Positions 18,254 to 26,786 of a stretch of 64,000 nt of DNA are shown one piece after another. Position 1 is the first letter of the stretch. Every line of letters begins with the position of its first letter. The notes below the pieces were generated by a model, which saw only the letters and a program-made list of their open reading frames with translations, was not told where the DNA came from and did not search any database. The stretch spans positions 868,001 to 932,000 of the forward strand of contig NZ_JAJAPX010000001.1 in assembly GCF_020523965.1 (NCBI RefSeq), in the 5' to 3' direction. This DNA comes from Neotamlana sargassicola (GTDB taxonomy: Bacteria; Bacteroidota; Bacteroidia; Flavobacteriales; Flavobacteriaceae). The position numbers and the translations under genes were made by a program.

Positions 18254-18276
18254 GGTTTGGTAATTTCAACAAAAAT

Positions 18277-19653
18277 CTAGATTCCTAGAATAAGTTTGGC
18301 TATTGAAAAGTAAATTAAGATGCCAAAAATATCGTTACTGGTGGTTATAAATGGCCCTGTAGCAATGGCTGGATCGATACCGCGTTTATCTAGAAATAAG
18401 GGTACAAATGTGCCTATTAATCCGGCTACAATTATTACCACAACTAAGGAAATTGATACGGCTAATGCGGTGTTGGCTTCGCCTTGTGCTATCCATACAA
18501 ATACAAATAAAAATAAGGCGAGAATTAGTCCGTTTAGGGCTGCGAGTAGCATTTCTTTTAACAGACGACTGTTTATACTTCCTTTTACATCGTCGTTTGC
18601 CAGACCTTGAACAATTATGGCGCTAGATTGTACACCTACGTTTCCTGCCATGGCGGCAATTAACGGTGTAAAGAAAAATAATACGGCATATTTACTAAAA
18701 GCTTCGTGGAACCCTTCCATAATTAAAAAAGCGCCTACACCACCAACTAAACCAAGAAATAACCATGGTAAACGGGCTTTGGTGAGTTGTATGATGCTAT
18801 CGTCGGCTTCGACATCGCTTGTAATACCTGCGGCCATTTGGTAATCTTTGTCGGCTTCTTCTTTTAAAACATCGACAATATCGTCGATGGTTATGCGGCC
18901 TAAAAGTACCTTATTGTCGTCGCTTTCAATTACTGGAATGGCTTCTAAATCGTACTTTGCCATAATTTTGGCTACTTCTTCGGCATCTTCGTTTACGTTC
19001 ACATAATCGACATTAGATATATAAATATCGGCGATTTTTTGTTCGCTTTTAGCTACGATTAAATCTTTTAACGAAAGGCGCCCAATTAATCGATCTTGCT
19101 TATCGACTACATAAATGGAGTGTACACGTTTTACGTCTTTAGCTTGCCCGCGAATTCGGCGTAAACAACCGGCTACAGTCCAGGTTTCGTAAACTTTTAC
19201 AAGTTCTTTAGCCATGAGTCCTCCGGCAACATCGTCGTCGTAGGTTAATAACTCGGTAATTTCGGCTTTGTGTGCCTCGTCTTCTATTTGGTCTATTACA
19301 GCTTGTTGGCGTTCTTCAGGTAATTCGGCAATAATATCGGCAGCATCATCGGTATCGAGCTCTTCAACTTCTTCGGCAATTTCTTTTGCTGATAGGTTTT
19401 TTAATACTTTTTCTCGATTGTCTTCATCGAGCTCCATTAAAATATCGGCGGTAGTTTCAGAATCTAGAAGTTTTATAACGTACATGGCTTGTTCTAGATT
19501 TAATTCATCTAGAATTTCGGCAATGTCGGCGTAATGAAACTCGTCCATAACACGTTTAAGTTCCTTATCGTTTTGGGTTTCGATAAGTAACTCCACTTGC
19601 TCTAAAAGCGTATCTGTTAACTGAAATTGGCTATTTTCTTTTTCTTCTGACAT
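18277..19653 (-). CDS. mgtE: Magnesium transporter MgtE
   Basis: 458 aa. Homodimeric Mg2+ channel of the inner membrane gated by cytosolic Mg2+. Visible: an acidic helical N-domain (about residues 10-130, with repeats such as ELDTDDAADIIAELPEE), two CBS domains (about 140-260), a plug helix, and a C-terminal pore with about five membrane segments including FFTPLIAAMAGNVGVQSS and DPAIATGPFITTSNDIFG. Full family length. A dyad (ATGCATAA-N10-TTATGCAT) lies 29 nt upstream of the ATG. Confidence 0.95.
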   Translation of the reverse strand: MSEEKENSQFQLTDTLLEQVELLIETQNDKELKRVMDEFHYADIAEILDELNLEQAMYVIKLLDSETTADILMELDEDNREKVLKNLSAKEIAEEVEELDTDDAADIIAELPEERQQAVIDQIEDEAHKAEITELLTYDDDVAGGLMAKELVKVYETWTVAGCLRRIRGQAKDVKRVHSIYVVDKQDRLIGRLSLKDLIVAKSEQKIADIYISNVDYVNVNEDAEEVAKIMAKYDLEAIPVIESDDNKVLLGRITIDDIVDVLKEEADKDYQMAAGITSDVEADDSIIQLTKARLPWLFLGLVGGVGAFLIMEGFHEAFSKYAVLFFFTPLIAAMAGNVGVQSSAIIVQGLANDDVKGSINSRLLKEMLLAALNGLILALFLFVFVWIAQGEANTALAVSISLVVVIIVAGLIGTFVPLFLDKRGIDPAIATGPFITTSNDIFGILIYFSIAKLILGI

Positions 19654-19682
19654 GAGATTTCACCGTGTTTTGAAATTTCCTG

Positions 19683-19708
19683 ATGCATAATTTTTGTAAC
19701 TTATGCAT
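19683..19708. promoter_or_regulatory. Dyad upstream of mgtE
   Basis: ATGCATAA (19683-19690) and TTATGCAT (19701-19708) form a perfect inverted repeat with a 10-nt spacer in the 79-nt gap between rsmA and mgtE. The arm spacing would put the two half-sites on the same face of the helix, as for a dimeric repressor. A transcript hairpin is the alternative. Confidence 0.45.
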
Positions 19709-19732
19709 AATTTGAAATTCTATGAAACTTTA

Positions 19733-20530
19733 TTAATTCTGGTCGTTATCAATAAGTTGCGTAAGTTCTAAAAACTGTTCTACGCTTAATTGTTCTGGCC
19801 GCTGCCCAAAGATAGTATTTGCTTTTAAATTATCGGACAGATTGAATGTTTTTAAACTGTTACGAAGTGTTTTTCGGCGTTGCTGAAATGCGGTTTTTAC
19901 CACCCTAAAAAATAATTTTTCGTCGCAAGGTAATTGGTAGTTTTCTTTGCGCTTTAAAATAAGCACGCCAGAATCGACTTTTGGTGGCGGGTTAAATACG
20001 TTTGGTGGCACAGTAAACAAGTATTCGGCATCGTAAAAAGCTTGTGTTAAAACCGATAAAATACCGTAAACTTTACTGCCTTCTTTTGAGCAAATACGTT
20101 GCGCCACTTCTTTTTGAAACATTCCGGAAAATTCTGGAATTTGATCACGCATTTCTAAAGTTTTAAATACAATTTGGCTAGATATGTTATACGGAAAGTT
20201 ACCTATTATGGCCAAAGGTTCGTTATTAAAAACCTCGTTTAAATTGTACTTTAAAAAGTCTTTTTCTATTATTCGTGGTGCTAAATTTTGGTAGTTGTTC
20301 TGCAAGTATTCTACAGATTCGCTATCTATTTCTATAACGTAAGCGGTACAGTCTTTTTTTAGTAAATACTTTGTGAGCACACCCATTCCTGGCCCTATTT
20401 CTAGCACATTTTTATAGCCTTGTAGTGAAAGTGTATTGGCTATTTTTTCGGCAACCGTTTCATCATTTAAAAAATGTTGTCCTAAATGCTTTTTTGCTTT
20501 TACCTGATGATTGTTGGAGTTTTTTACCAC
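19733..20530 (-). CDS. rsmA: 16S rRNA dimethyladenosine transferase RsmA
   Basis: 265 aa. Dimethylates the two adjacent adenosines in the 3' hairpin loop of 16S rRNA using SAM. Visible: [11 protein letters not shown] at the start, SAM motif [10 protein letters not shown], and catalytic [10 protein letters not shown]; the C-terminal helical domain has [12 protein letters not shown]. The start codon is GTG; no nearby ATG is in frame. A -7 box (TATCTTTG on the minus strand, 20554-20561) ends 24 nt upstream. mgtE follows in the same direction. Confidence 0.95.
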   Translation of the reverse strand: MVKNSNNHQVKAKKHLGQHFLNDETVAEKIANTLSLQGYKNVLEIGPGMGVLTKYLLKKDCTAYVIEIDSESVEYLQNNYQNLAPRIIEKDFLKYNLNEVFNNEPLAIIGNFPYNISSQIVFKTLEMRDQIPEFSGMFQKEVAQRICSKEGSKVYGILSVLTQAFYDAEYLFTVPPNVFNPPPKVDSGVLILKRKENYQLPCDEKLFFRVVKTAFQQRRKTLRNSLKTFNLSDNLKANTIFGQRPEQLSVEQFLELTQLIDNDQN

Positions 20531-20553
20531 GAATAGATGCCTTTTTTAGGGTA

Positions 20554-20561
20554 CAAAGATA
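20554..20561 (-). promoter_or_regulatory. -7 box for rsmA
   Basis: TATCTTTG on the minus strand fits TAnnTTTG and lies 24 nt upstream of the GTG start at 20530. Confidence 0.5.
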
Positions 20562-20604
20562 CAAAACCCTTCAGGATTGCTTTTTACTAAAGGGTTTTAA
20601 AATT

Positions 20605-21594
20605 TTAACCTAATAATTTTACTACATCTTTAGCAAAATAACTTGTTATAATATCGGCTCCAGCACGTTTAAACGCTATAGTGGTTTCTAACATAATTTG
20701 GTCGTGGTTTAACCAACCTTTTTCGGCTGCTGCTTTAATCATGGCGTATTCGCCAGAAACTTGATATACAGCAACAGGCACATCGACTTCGTTTTTAATA
20801 TCTCGAAGAATATCTAAATATGAAATTCCTGGTTTTACCATAACAATATCGGCGCCTTCTTCAATATCAATTAAAGTTTCACGAACCGCTTCTATTCTGT
20901 TACCAAAATCCATTTGGTAGGTTTTTTTATCTTTTGGTACATCAACTAAATCAACAGGAGCAGAATCCAGAGCATCACGAAATGGCCCGTAAAAAGATGA
21001 GGCATATTTAGCGGTGTAAGCCATAATACCTGTATTTATAAAACCTTCTTGCTCTAATAACTCGCGAATTTTTAAAGTGCGCCCATCGTTCATGTCGCTT
21101 GGTGCCACAAAATCGGCTCCAGCTTGAGCGTGGGTTAAGGCCATTTTTGCTAAAACTTCTGCCGATTCGTCGTTAATTATCATGCCGTTTTGTACAATGC
21201 CATCGTGACCAACCGAAGAGTAAGGGTCTAGAGCAATATCGGTCATTACCAACATATCTGGACAGGCATTTTTTACGGTTTTAACCGCGCGTTGCATTAA
21301 GCCATTTGGGTTTAAGGCTTCGGTGCCTTTATTGTCTTTTAAATGGTCTGGAACTTTTGCAAAAAGTAATACAGCTTTTAAGCCTAAACCCCATAATTCT
21401 TTAACTTCTTTTTCTAATAAATCTAAACTATAACGAAAGTAATTGGGCATGGATGCAATTTCGTCTTTTACACCTTTACCTTCAACTACAAAAAGTGGTA
21501 CTAAAAAATCGTTAGGCGTTATAACAGTTTCTCGAACTAAACTGCGAATAGCCTCGTTCGTTCTTAATCTTCTATTTCTTCGTAATGGGTACAT
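20605..21594 (-). CDS. hemB: Delta-aminolevulinic acid dehydratase (porphobilinogen synthase)
   Basis: 329 aa from the ATG at 21594 (MYPLRRNRRLRTN), which matches the usual family start; an earlier non-ATG start would run into the promoter. Condenses two 5-aminolevulinates to porphobilinogen. Visible: the active-site region TAKYASSFYGPFRDA, Schiff-base lysine region IVMVKPGISYLDI, and DIALDPYSSVGHDG near the metal/allosteric site. The zinc-binding cysteine triad seen in human-type enzymes is not apparent, so it is probably the Mg-type. First of seven heme genes spread over 15 kb. Confidence 0.96.
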   Translation of the reverse strand: MYPLRRNRRLRTNEAIRSLVRETVITPNDFLVPLFVVEGKGVKDEIASMPNYFRYSLDLLEKEVKELWGLGLKAVLLFAKVPDHLKDNKGTEALNPNGLMQRAVKTVKNACPDMLVMTDIALDPYSSVGHDGIVQNGMIINDESAEVLAKMALTHAQAGADFVAPSDMNDGRTLKIRELLEQEGFINTGIMAYTAKYASSFYGPFRDALDSAPVDLVDVPKDKKTYQMDFGNRIEAVRETLIDIEEGADIVMVKPGISYLDILRDIKNEVDVPVAVYQVSGEYAMIKAAAEKGWLNHDQIMLETTIAFKRAGADIITSYFAKDVVKLLG

Positions 21595-21618
21595 AGTTTT
21601 TGTTACTTTTATCGAGTA

Positions 21619-21626
21619 CAAAGTTA
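21619..21626 (-). promoter_or_regulatory. -7 box for hemB
   Basis: TAACTTTG on the minus strand, 24 nt upstream of the hemB ATG at 21594. It lies inside the possible 5' end of the divergent helicase gene. Confidence 0.55.
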
Positions 21627-21647
21627 ATCATTAAAACCCATTTTGTA

Positions 21648-24284
21648 TTGTTAGAATCCTTAAGTGTTTTAGAATTTAAGTTTCCTTGGAGGAGTTATCA
21701 AGAATCTTTTTTGCAAAATTTCGATAGTCATGTTTCAGACTATCATTTTCATGTTATTGCACCTCCTGGATCTGGAAAAACCATTTTAGGTATCGAAATT
21801 TTAAGACGATTAGGTAAAAAAACATTGGTTTTAGCACCTACTTTAACCATTCGAAATCAATGGGAAAACAGGCTTCAAGAGTTTTTTGTTAAGAATAATG
21901 ATTTCAAAAACTTTTCATTCGATATAAAATCGCCCAAAGACGTTACGTTTTCAACTTACCAATCGCTTCATGCCTTTTATAAATCGTTTGAAGATAAAGA
22001 AGACTATTTCAAATTCTTTAAATATCATAACGTTGAAACCGTTGTTTTAGATGAAGCTCATCATTTAAAAAGTGCTTGGTGGAAATGCCTTATGGCTTTA
22101 AAAAACAGAAATTCATTTTTTACGGTTGCTTTAACTGCAACACCACCTTACGATAGTAGCCGAAGTGAACTCACCAAATATTTTACACTTTGTGGCGAAG
22201 TAGACGATGAGATTGCGGTGCCCGATTTGGTGAAAGAAAACGATTTAAGTCCGCATCAAGATTTCGTATATTTTTCTAAACCCAACGATTTAGAAATTAA
22301 CTTCATTGTTGAATACCGAAAGAAAATTGCTCAGTTTAAAGATGATTTAGGGCAGGACGAAGCGTTTATTCGTTTTTTACAGGAACATCGGTTTTATAAA
22401 AACCCAAAGGTGAATTTAGATGATATTTACACGAATACATCGTATTTCTCATCAATTTTAATCTTTTTAAACAGTTGCGGAATTTCTGTAGAACCCGAAA
22501 AATTAGAAATTTTAGGTTTTAATAAATATGAAAACATAAAATTTCCAGAATTAAACCTAGAATGGTTAGAGATTTTATTTCAAAATTTATTGGTTACCGA
22601 TAGAGAACAACTAATAAATGATGAAGATTACTTGTTAACTCTAGAAAAAAAATTACGAAAACTAAATGTTTTCGAAAGAAAGCAAGTCAATTTTGTTGGC
22701 AAACAATTGCTATATAAATCTTTAGCTTACAGCCCGAGTAAATTAAAAAGTATTGTAGATATTGTTTCGGCAGAAAGTGCAGCGTTAGGAACCAATTTAA
22801 GTTGCGTTATTTTAACCGATTATATTCGAAAAGAGTTTTTAAACACCACGTTTTCAAGTATTGAAACCATAAATAAAATTGGCGTTTTACCCATTTTTAA
22901 ATATGTAAAAAACTATTGTTCGCATCATGAAGATTTAGCCGTATTAACCGGAAGCGTTGTAATTATTAATAAAGCTATTTTTAACGCTTTCGCGGAAATT
23001 GAGCCACTCCATAATTTTTCCTTTATTCCATTAGAAAGTGATAATTCGTTTGTGCAGGTTGAGCAAAAAAACAGGTCTAAAAATTCCATTGTTGAAATAC
23101 TAACCAAACTTTTTGAAAACGGAACCATTAAGGTTTTAATTGGTACAAAATCGTTGTTAGGCGAAGGTTGGGATGCGCCTTCAATTAACAGTTTAATTTT
23201 GGCATCGTTTGTAGGTTCTTTTGTGTCTTCAAACCAAATGCGAGGTCGCGCTATCCGAAAGGATGCCGAGAAACCAAATAAAACAGGAAATGTTTGGCAT
23301 TTAGCCTGTATAGATCCAACGGTGACTAACGGTGGGCGTGAAGTTGATATTTTAAAACGTCGTTTTGAAGCTTTTGTTGGAATAACAAATACCACAATAC
23401 CGTTTATATCCAATGGTTTCGATCGACTTAACTTTCCTGAAGCTATTTCGGTTAGCGATATCGAGCATCTTAATAATCAAACATTAGAAAAAGCAAAACA
23501 ACGACCATTAATATCAAAACAATGGCAAACATCTATTGGTAAAGGCAGTAAATTAACCAAGCAAGTTAGTTTGTTACATACTGGAGAGAAACCTTTTAAA
23601 GCCCAAAAACAGGTTTATTTTTTCGATGTGGTTCGTTTTTTTGTAGTGGAATTAATGATAACCATGTTGTGGTTTTATTTTGAGTTTATTTTAAAAGGTA
23701 TACAACTTGTAATTAGTCGCGGCCTTTCTTATTTTATTTATGCATTTTTTGCTGCCTTTGTTTTTAGATTTGGTTATAAACTGTACAAAGCGGTTATTTT
23801 GTATTTGCGTTATGGATATTTGCATAAAAAAATTAAAAAAATAGGTTTAGCCATACTTTACACTTTTAAGGACTTAAAGATTTTAAACACCGATATTCGC
23901 AATATTGAAGTGGTTGCAGAACGCATAAATAAAGGTGATGTAGTTTGTAGTTTGGTTGGTGCTAATAATTATGAAAATGCCTTATTTACAAAAGCATTAA
24001 CCGAAGTTTTAGATCCGGTAGATTCGCCGCGCTACCTTATTATAAAAACTAGTTTATTTAGAAAACGATTTAAAACCGAAAATTTTTATCCGGTTCCGGA
24101 ACTATTTGGAAACAAGAAAAATAATGCCTTGGTTTTTAAAAAGTATTGGACAAAATTTTTAGGAAGAAATAAACTGGTGTTTACCAGGCAAGTTGAAGGT
24201 AGAAAGTTACTTCTAAAAGCAAGGTTATTTCATGTTTATAATGCTTTTAAAGAAGTATCGAAAGAAGTTACTGTTTGGAAGTAA
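21648..24284 (+). CDS. SF2 DEAH-box helicase with two C-terminal membrane segments
   Basis: 878 aa from a TTG at 21648; the frame is open from a TTG at 21600 and has no ATG before the Walker A motif. Visible (numbering from 21600): motif I APPGSGKT at 54-61, DEAHH at 151, TATPP (motif III), GEGWDAPS near 521 and QMRGRAIR (motif VI) near 546. Two strongly hydrophobic helices follow, about 676-700 and 712-732, then a basic soluble domain of about 160 residues that I do not recognise. An SF2 helicase tied to the membrane is unusual; a role in defence, DNA uptake or RNA handling is open. It is divergent from hemB and convergent with ychJ, with no partner gene. Confidence 0.82.
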   Translation: MLESLSVLEFKFPWRSYQESFLQNFDSHVSDYHFHVIAPPGSGKTILGIEILRRLGKKTLVLAPTLTIRNQWENRLQEFFVKNNDFKNFSFDIKSPKDVTFSTYQSLHAFYKSFEDKEDYFKFFKYHNVETVVLDEAHHLKSAWWKCLMALKNRNSFFTVALTATPPYDSSRSELTKYFTLCGEVDDEIAVPDLVKENDLSPHQDFVYFSKPNDLEINFIVEYRKKIAQFKDDLGQDEAFIRFLQEHRFYKNPKVNLDDIYTNTSYFSSILIFLNSCGISVEPEKLEILGFNKYENIKFPELNLEWLEILFQNLLVTDREQLINDEDYLLTLEKKLRKLNVFERKQVNFVGKQLLYKSLAYSPSKLKSIVDIVSAESAALGTNLSCVILTDYIRKEFLNTTFSSIETINKIGVLPIFKYVKNYCSHHEDLAVLTGSVVIINKAIFNAFAEIEPLHNFSFIPLESDNSFVQVEQKNRSKNSIVEILTKLFENGTIKVLIGTKSLLGEGWDAPSINSLILASFVGSFVSSNQMRGRAIRKDAEKPNKTGNVWHLACIDPTVTNGGREVDILKRRFEAFVGITNTTIPFISNGFDRLNFPEAISVSDIEHLNNQTLEKAKQRPLISKQWQTSIGKGSKLTKQVSLLHTGEKPFKAQKQVYFFDVVRFFVVELMITMLWFYFEFILKGIQLVISRGLSYFIYAFFAAFVFRFGYKLYKAVILYLRYGYLHKKIKKIGLAILYTFKDLKILNTDIRNIEVVAERINKGDVVCSLVGANNYENALFTKALTEVLDPVDSPRYLIIKTSLFRKRFKTENFYPVPELFGNKKNNALVFKKYWTKFLGRNKLVFTRQVEGRKLLLKARLFHVYNAFKEVSKEVTVWK
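22985..22997 (+). repeat. Interspersed 13-mer CGCTTTCGCGGAA, copy 3 (inside helicase CDS)
   Basis: Exact copy inside the helicase gene, where it encodes part of AFAEI. It lies in the poorly conserved segment between the helicase core motifs. Confidence 0.7.
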
Positions 24285-24285
24285 A

Positions 24286-24672
24286 TTATTTACTCAAGCC
24301 TAAATAATACCATTTGTTATTTTCTTTTACAAAAGCCGATTTTTCGTGAATAACAGCTACTTTTCCGTTTTCGTAAAAATAAGCTTTAAAAGTTACGGTG
24401 CCTTCGGTGTCGTTTTCTGTTCCTTTTGTTGTTTCTAGAACATCTAGTTTAATCCATTCTACAGATTTTGCCCATTTTACAATGGCTTTTTTCTCTTTAA
24501 TTGGTCTGGTTGAGGAGTGATGACTTTGCATTAAATATTCGCCATTAGCAGTAACAAAAGCTGAATATCTAGAACGCATAAGCTGTTCGGCCGTTTTTGC
24601 TTTCTCTATGTTTTTATGTACTTGTTCGCAGCAGTTGGCGTAAGTTTTTGGTTGTCCGCAGTAGCAATTCAT
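24286..24672 (-). CDS. ychJ: YchJ family protein (SEC-C motif)
   Basis: 128 aa. Visible: N-terminal zinc-type motif CYCGQPKTYANCC (SEC-C-like), then the YchJ signature LMRSRYSAFVTANGEYL and HHSSTRP; the C-terminal half is an NTF2-like fold (VTFKAYFYENG, HEKSAFVKENNKWYYL). Function is not established; SEC-C motifs bind zinc and often mediate protein contacts. The gene ends two bases from the stop of the convergent helicase gene and starts 10 nt after hemF. Confidence 0.9.
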   Translation of the reverse strand: MNCYCGQPKTYANCCEQVHKNIEKAKTAEQLMRSRYSAFVTANGEYLMQSHHSSTRPIKEKKAIVKWAKSVEWIKLDVLETTKGTENDTEGTVTFKAYFYENGKVAVIHEKSAFVKENNKWYYLGLSK

Positions 24673-24681
24673 ATTTAATAA

Positions 24682-25584
24682 TTAAACCCAGTTTACAGGA
24701 TTTTGTAATACTTTAATTAATTTTTCTTCTTCGCTGCCTGATTCTGGTTGATGATTGTAAACCCATTGTACATGTGGTGGCAAACTCATTAAAATACTTT
24801 CTATTCGTCCGTTTGTTTTTAGCCCAAAAAGGGTGCCTTTATCGTGCACTAAATTAAATTCTACATAACGACCACGACGAATTTCTTGCCAATTTCTATT
24901 GGCTTCGGTATATGGTAAATCTTTGCGGTTTTCAACAATAGGCACGTAAGCTTCTAAGAAACTGTTGCCAACTTCGGTTACAAAATTATACCAATCTTGC
25001 ATATTCATAGTTTCGGTTGCTTTACAATAATCGAAAAACAAGCCGCCAATACCACGACCTTCATTGCGGTGTGCATTATAAAAATATTCGTCGCAGCGCG
25101 CTTTATATTTCGGGTAAAACTCAGGATTATGTTTGTCGCAAGCCGTTTTACAAGTTTGGTGAAAGTGTTTCGCGTCTTCTTCAAATAAATAATAGGGCGT
25201 TAAATCTTGTCCGCCACCAAACCATTGGTCTACAATTTTTCCGTCTTTATCATACATTTCGAAATAACGCCAATTGGCATGAACGGTTGGCACCATTGGG
25301 TTTTTAGGGTGCAAAACCAAACTTAATCCGCAGGCAAAAAAATCGGCATCTTCTACACCAAAATATTTTTGCATTGAGTCGGGAAGTTTACCATGTACAC
25401 CAGAAATGTTTACACCGCCTTTTTCAAAAACATTTCCGTTTTCTATAACTCGGGTGCGACCGCCGCCACCTTCTGGTCGTTTCCAAAGGTCTTCTTGAAA
25501 TTTGGCTTTACCGTCTAAGGCTTCTAAGGTTGAGGTAATTTTATCTTGTAATTCGTGTATATATTTAAAAAAGGTATCTTTCAT
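24682..25584 (-). CDS. hemF: Oxygen-dependent coproporphyrinogen III oxidase
   Basis: 300 aa. Oxidatively decarboxylates coproporphyrinogen III to protoporphyrinogen IX using O2, so this step is aerobic here. Visible: RPEGGGGRTRVIENG, GVNISGVHGKLP, WFGGGQDLTPYYL, HRNEGRGIGGLFFDY and RYVEFNLVHDKGTLFGL, all conserved blocks of HemF. Length is normal. Followed by ychJ; preceded by a membrane protein gene 13 nt upstream, so the run 27.5-24.3 kb may be cotranscribed. Confidence 0.97.
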   Translation of the reverse strand: MKDTFFKYIHELQDKITSTLEALDGKAKFQEDLWKRPEGGGGRTRVIENGNVFEKGGVNISGVHGKLPDSMQKYFGVEDADFFACGLSLVLHPKNPMVPTVHANWRYFEMYDKDGKIVDQWFGGGQDLTPYYLFEEDAKHFHQTCKTACDKHNPEFYPKYKARCDEYFYNAHRNEGRGIGGLFFDYCKATETMNMQDWYNFVTEVGNSFLEAYVPIVENRKDLPYTEANRNWQEIRRGRYVEFNLVHDKGTLFGLKTNGRIESILMSLPPHVQWVYNHQPESGSEEEKLIKVLQNPVNWV

Positions 25585-25597
25585 TTCGAATGTTTTT

Positions 25598-26242
25598 TTA
25601 AAAATTTTTAATTTTTGGGGTCGATTGACTTTTTTTAGGTGCTGGTTGCCAACTTAAAAAATAAGCTTCTACCATAGTTAATCCTAAATAATAAACTAGA
25701 CCAAAACACATGGTAATATGCGGTTTTTCAATAAATTCTCCAGTAGCAGTTGTGTGATCAAAATACTTCGATTGTTTTAAAAACTCTGGTGTTAAGCCTA
25801 AGTAAGGTATATATGAGCTACATATTAAAATAACAAAAACAAACACAAAATAAACTCCCATAGAAGAAAAAGCAATTGCTGCAACTCTAGTTTTTAGGGC
25901 TTTACTTACATCTGAAAAAGCAAAACGCATGCGGTTAAAAACCACTACGCAATATAGAATTAGAATTGTGTTGTCATCAGTCATTTTATTAAATGCATAA
26001 GCAAAAACACCATAAAAGGGAACCATTAAAAATAACGAGATGTGTTTAGGCATTACAGACATAAAAATTCCTGAATGCACCATTACAAACTCGAATGCAA
26101 TTAAGCTTATAAAAGACAGTAATTTATCGACATCTAAAATCGTAGGTTCGAACCAAAGCATACAGAAATGGTAAGCCATTATAATGTTTAATGCTATTCC
26201 TGCGTACTGAAACGGTTTGTCGTATTTTTCAATAATATTCAT
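25598..26242 (-). CDS. Polytopic membrane protein, unknown
   Basis: 214 aa. I do not recognise the family. About six hydrophobic segments are visible (near residues 15-32, 36-62, 68-85, 90-105, 120-145 and 180-198), so it is an inner-membrane protein. The C-terminus is short and basic (QPAPKKSQSTPKIKNF). It stands between a GNAT gene (8 nt upstream) and hemF (13 nt downstream) on the same strand, suggesting cotranscription; any link to heme synthesis is only by position. Confidence 0.72.
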   Translation of the reverse strand: MNIIEKYDKPFQYAGIALNIIMAYHFCMLWFEPTILDVDKLLSFISLIAFEFVMVHSGIFMSVMPKHISLFLMVPFYGVFAYAFNKMTDDNTILILYCVVVFNRMRFAFSDVSKALKTRVAAIAFSSMGVYFVFVFVILICSSYIPYLGLTPEFLKQSKYFDHTTATGEFIEKPHITMCFGLVYYLGLTMVEAYFLSWQPAPKKSQSTPKIKNF

Positions 26243-26249
26243 TAATACA

Positions 26250-26786
26250 TTATGGCTTATAAAATTCGTAAAGCTCCATGTCTAATGGGTTTTCGCCGGG
26301 AGGCGTGTGTTCTTTTTCAAGGGTTTTTATCCAAGTAAATTTACAATTTTCTGCAACTTTAATACTTGCAATATTGGTGTGGTGAACAATAATTTGAAGG
26401 GTTTCTAACTTAAATTCTTGAAAAGCATATTGAGACAAGAATTTTATAGCTTTTGAAATCATGCCTTTGCCTTCAAAATTATAATCGATAGCATAAGCAA
26501 ATTCGCCTTGTTTTGTATTCCAGTTTAGGGCTTTTAAATAGATGAGACCTATTATTTTTTTAGAATTATTGGGTTTTAATGTGAATAGGAATTCTTTTTT
26601 TGCATTGAACTCTTTTACTTTTTTTGCTACAAAAAGTTGCGCTAAATCTGGTGTTAAATTTTGTGCTAATGTTAATGGGAAATAGCGTTTTAATCTATCT
26701 TCGTTGGCTGATACAAAATCGCAAATGCTCCAAGCATCTTTTTCTGAAATGGTATGTATTTCAAATAGCGTTGAATTATACAGCAT
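26250..26786 (-). CDS. GNAT family N-acetyltransferase (RimJ/RimL type)
   Basis: 178 aa. Transfers acetyl from acetyl-CoA to an unknown amine. Visible: the opening STLFEIHTISEKDAWSICDF, then FAYAIDYNFEGKGMISKAI, whose GKGMI is the acetyl-CoA binding loop, and ETLQIIVHHTNIASIKVAE with CKFTWI in motif B of RimJ/RimL-like enzymes. The start overlaps the end of the upstream EI24 gene by 11 nt. Ribosomal-protein acetylation is possible but unproven. Confidence 0.86.
   Translation of the reverse strand: MLYNSTLFEIHTISEKDAWSICDFVSANEDRLKRYFPLTLAQNLTPDLAQLFVAKKVKEFNAKKEFLFTLKPNNSKKIIGLIYLKALNWNTKQGEFAYAIDYNFEGKGMISKAIKFLSQYAFQEFKLETLQIIVHHTNIASIKVAENCKFTWIKTLEKEHTPPGENPLDMELYEFYKP

Noticed and set aside
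22925-23413. 162-codon antisense open frame within the helicase gene
   Set aside because: Mirrors the sense coding frame, has no known motif, no promoter, and lies opposite conserved helicase motifs.
26145-26154. GGTTCGAACC, resembling a tRNA T-loop arm
   Set aside because: It lies in the coding sequence of the membrane protein at 25598-26242, and no acceptor, D or anticodon stem surrounds it.
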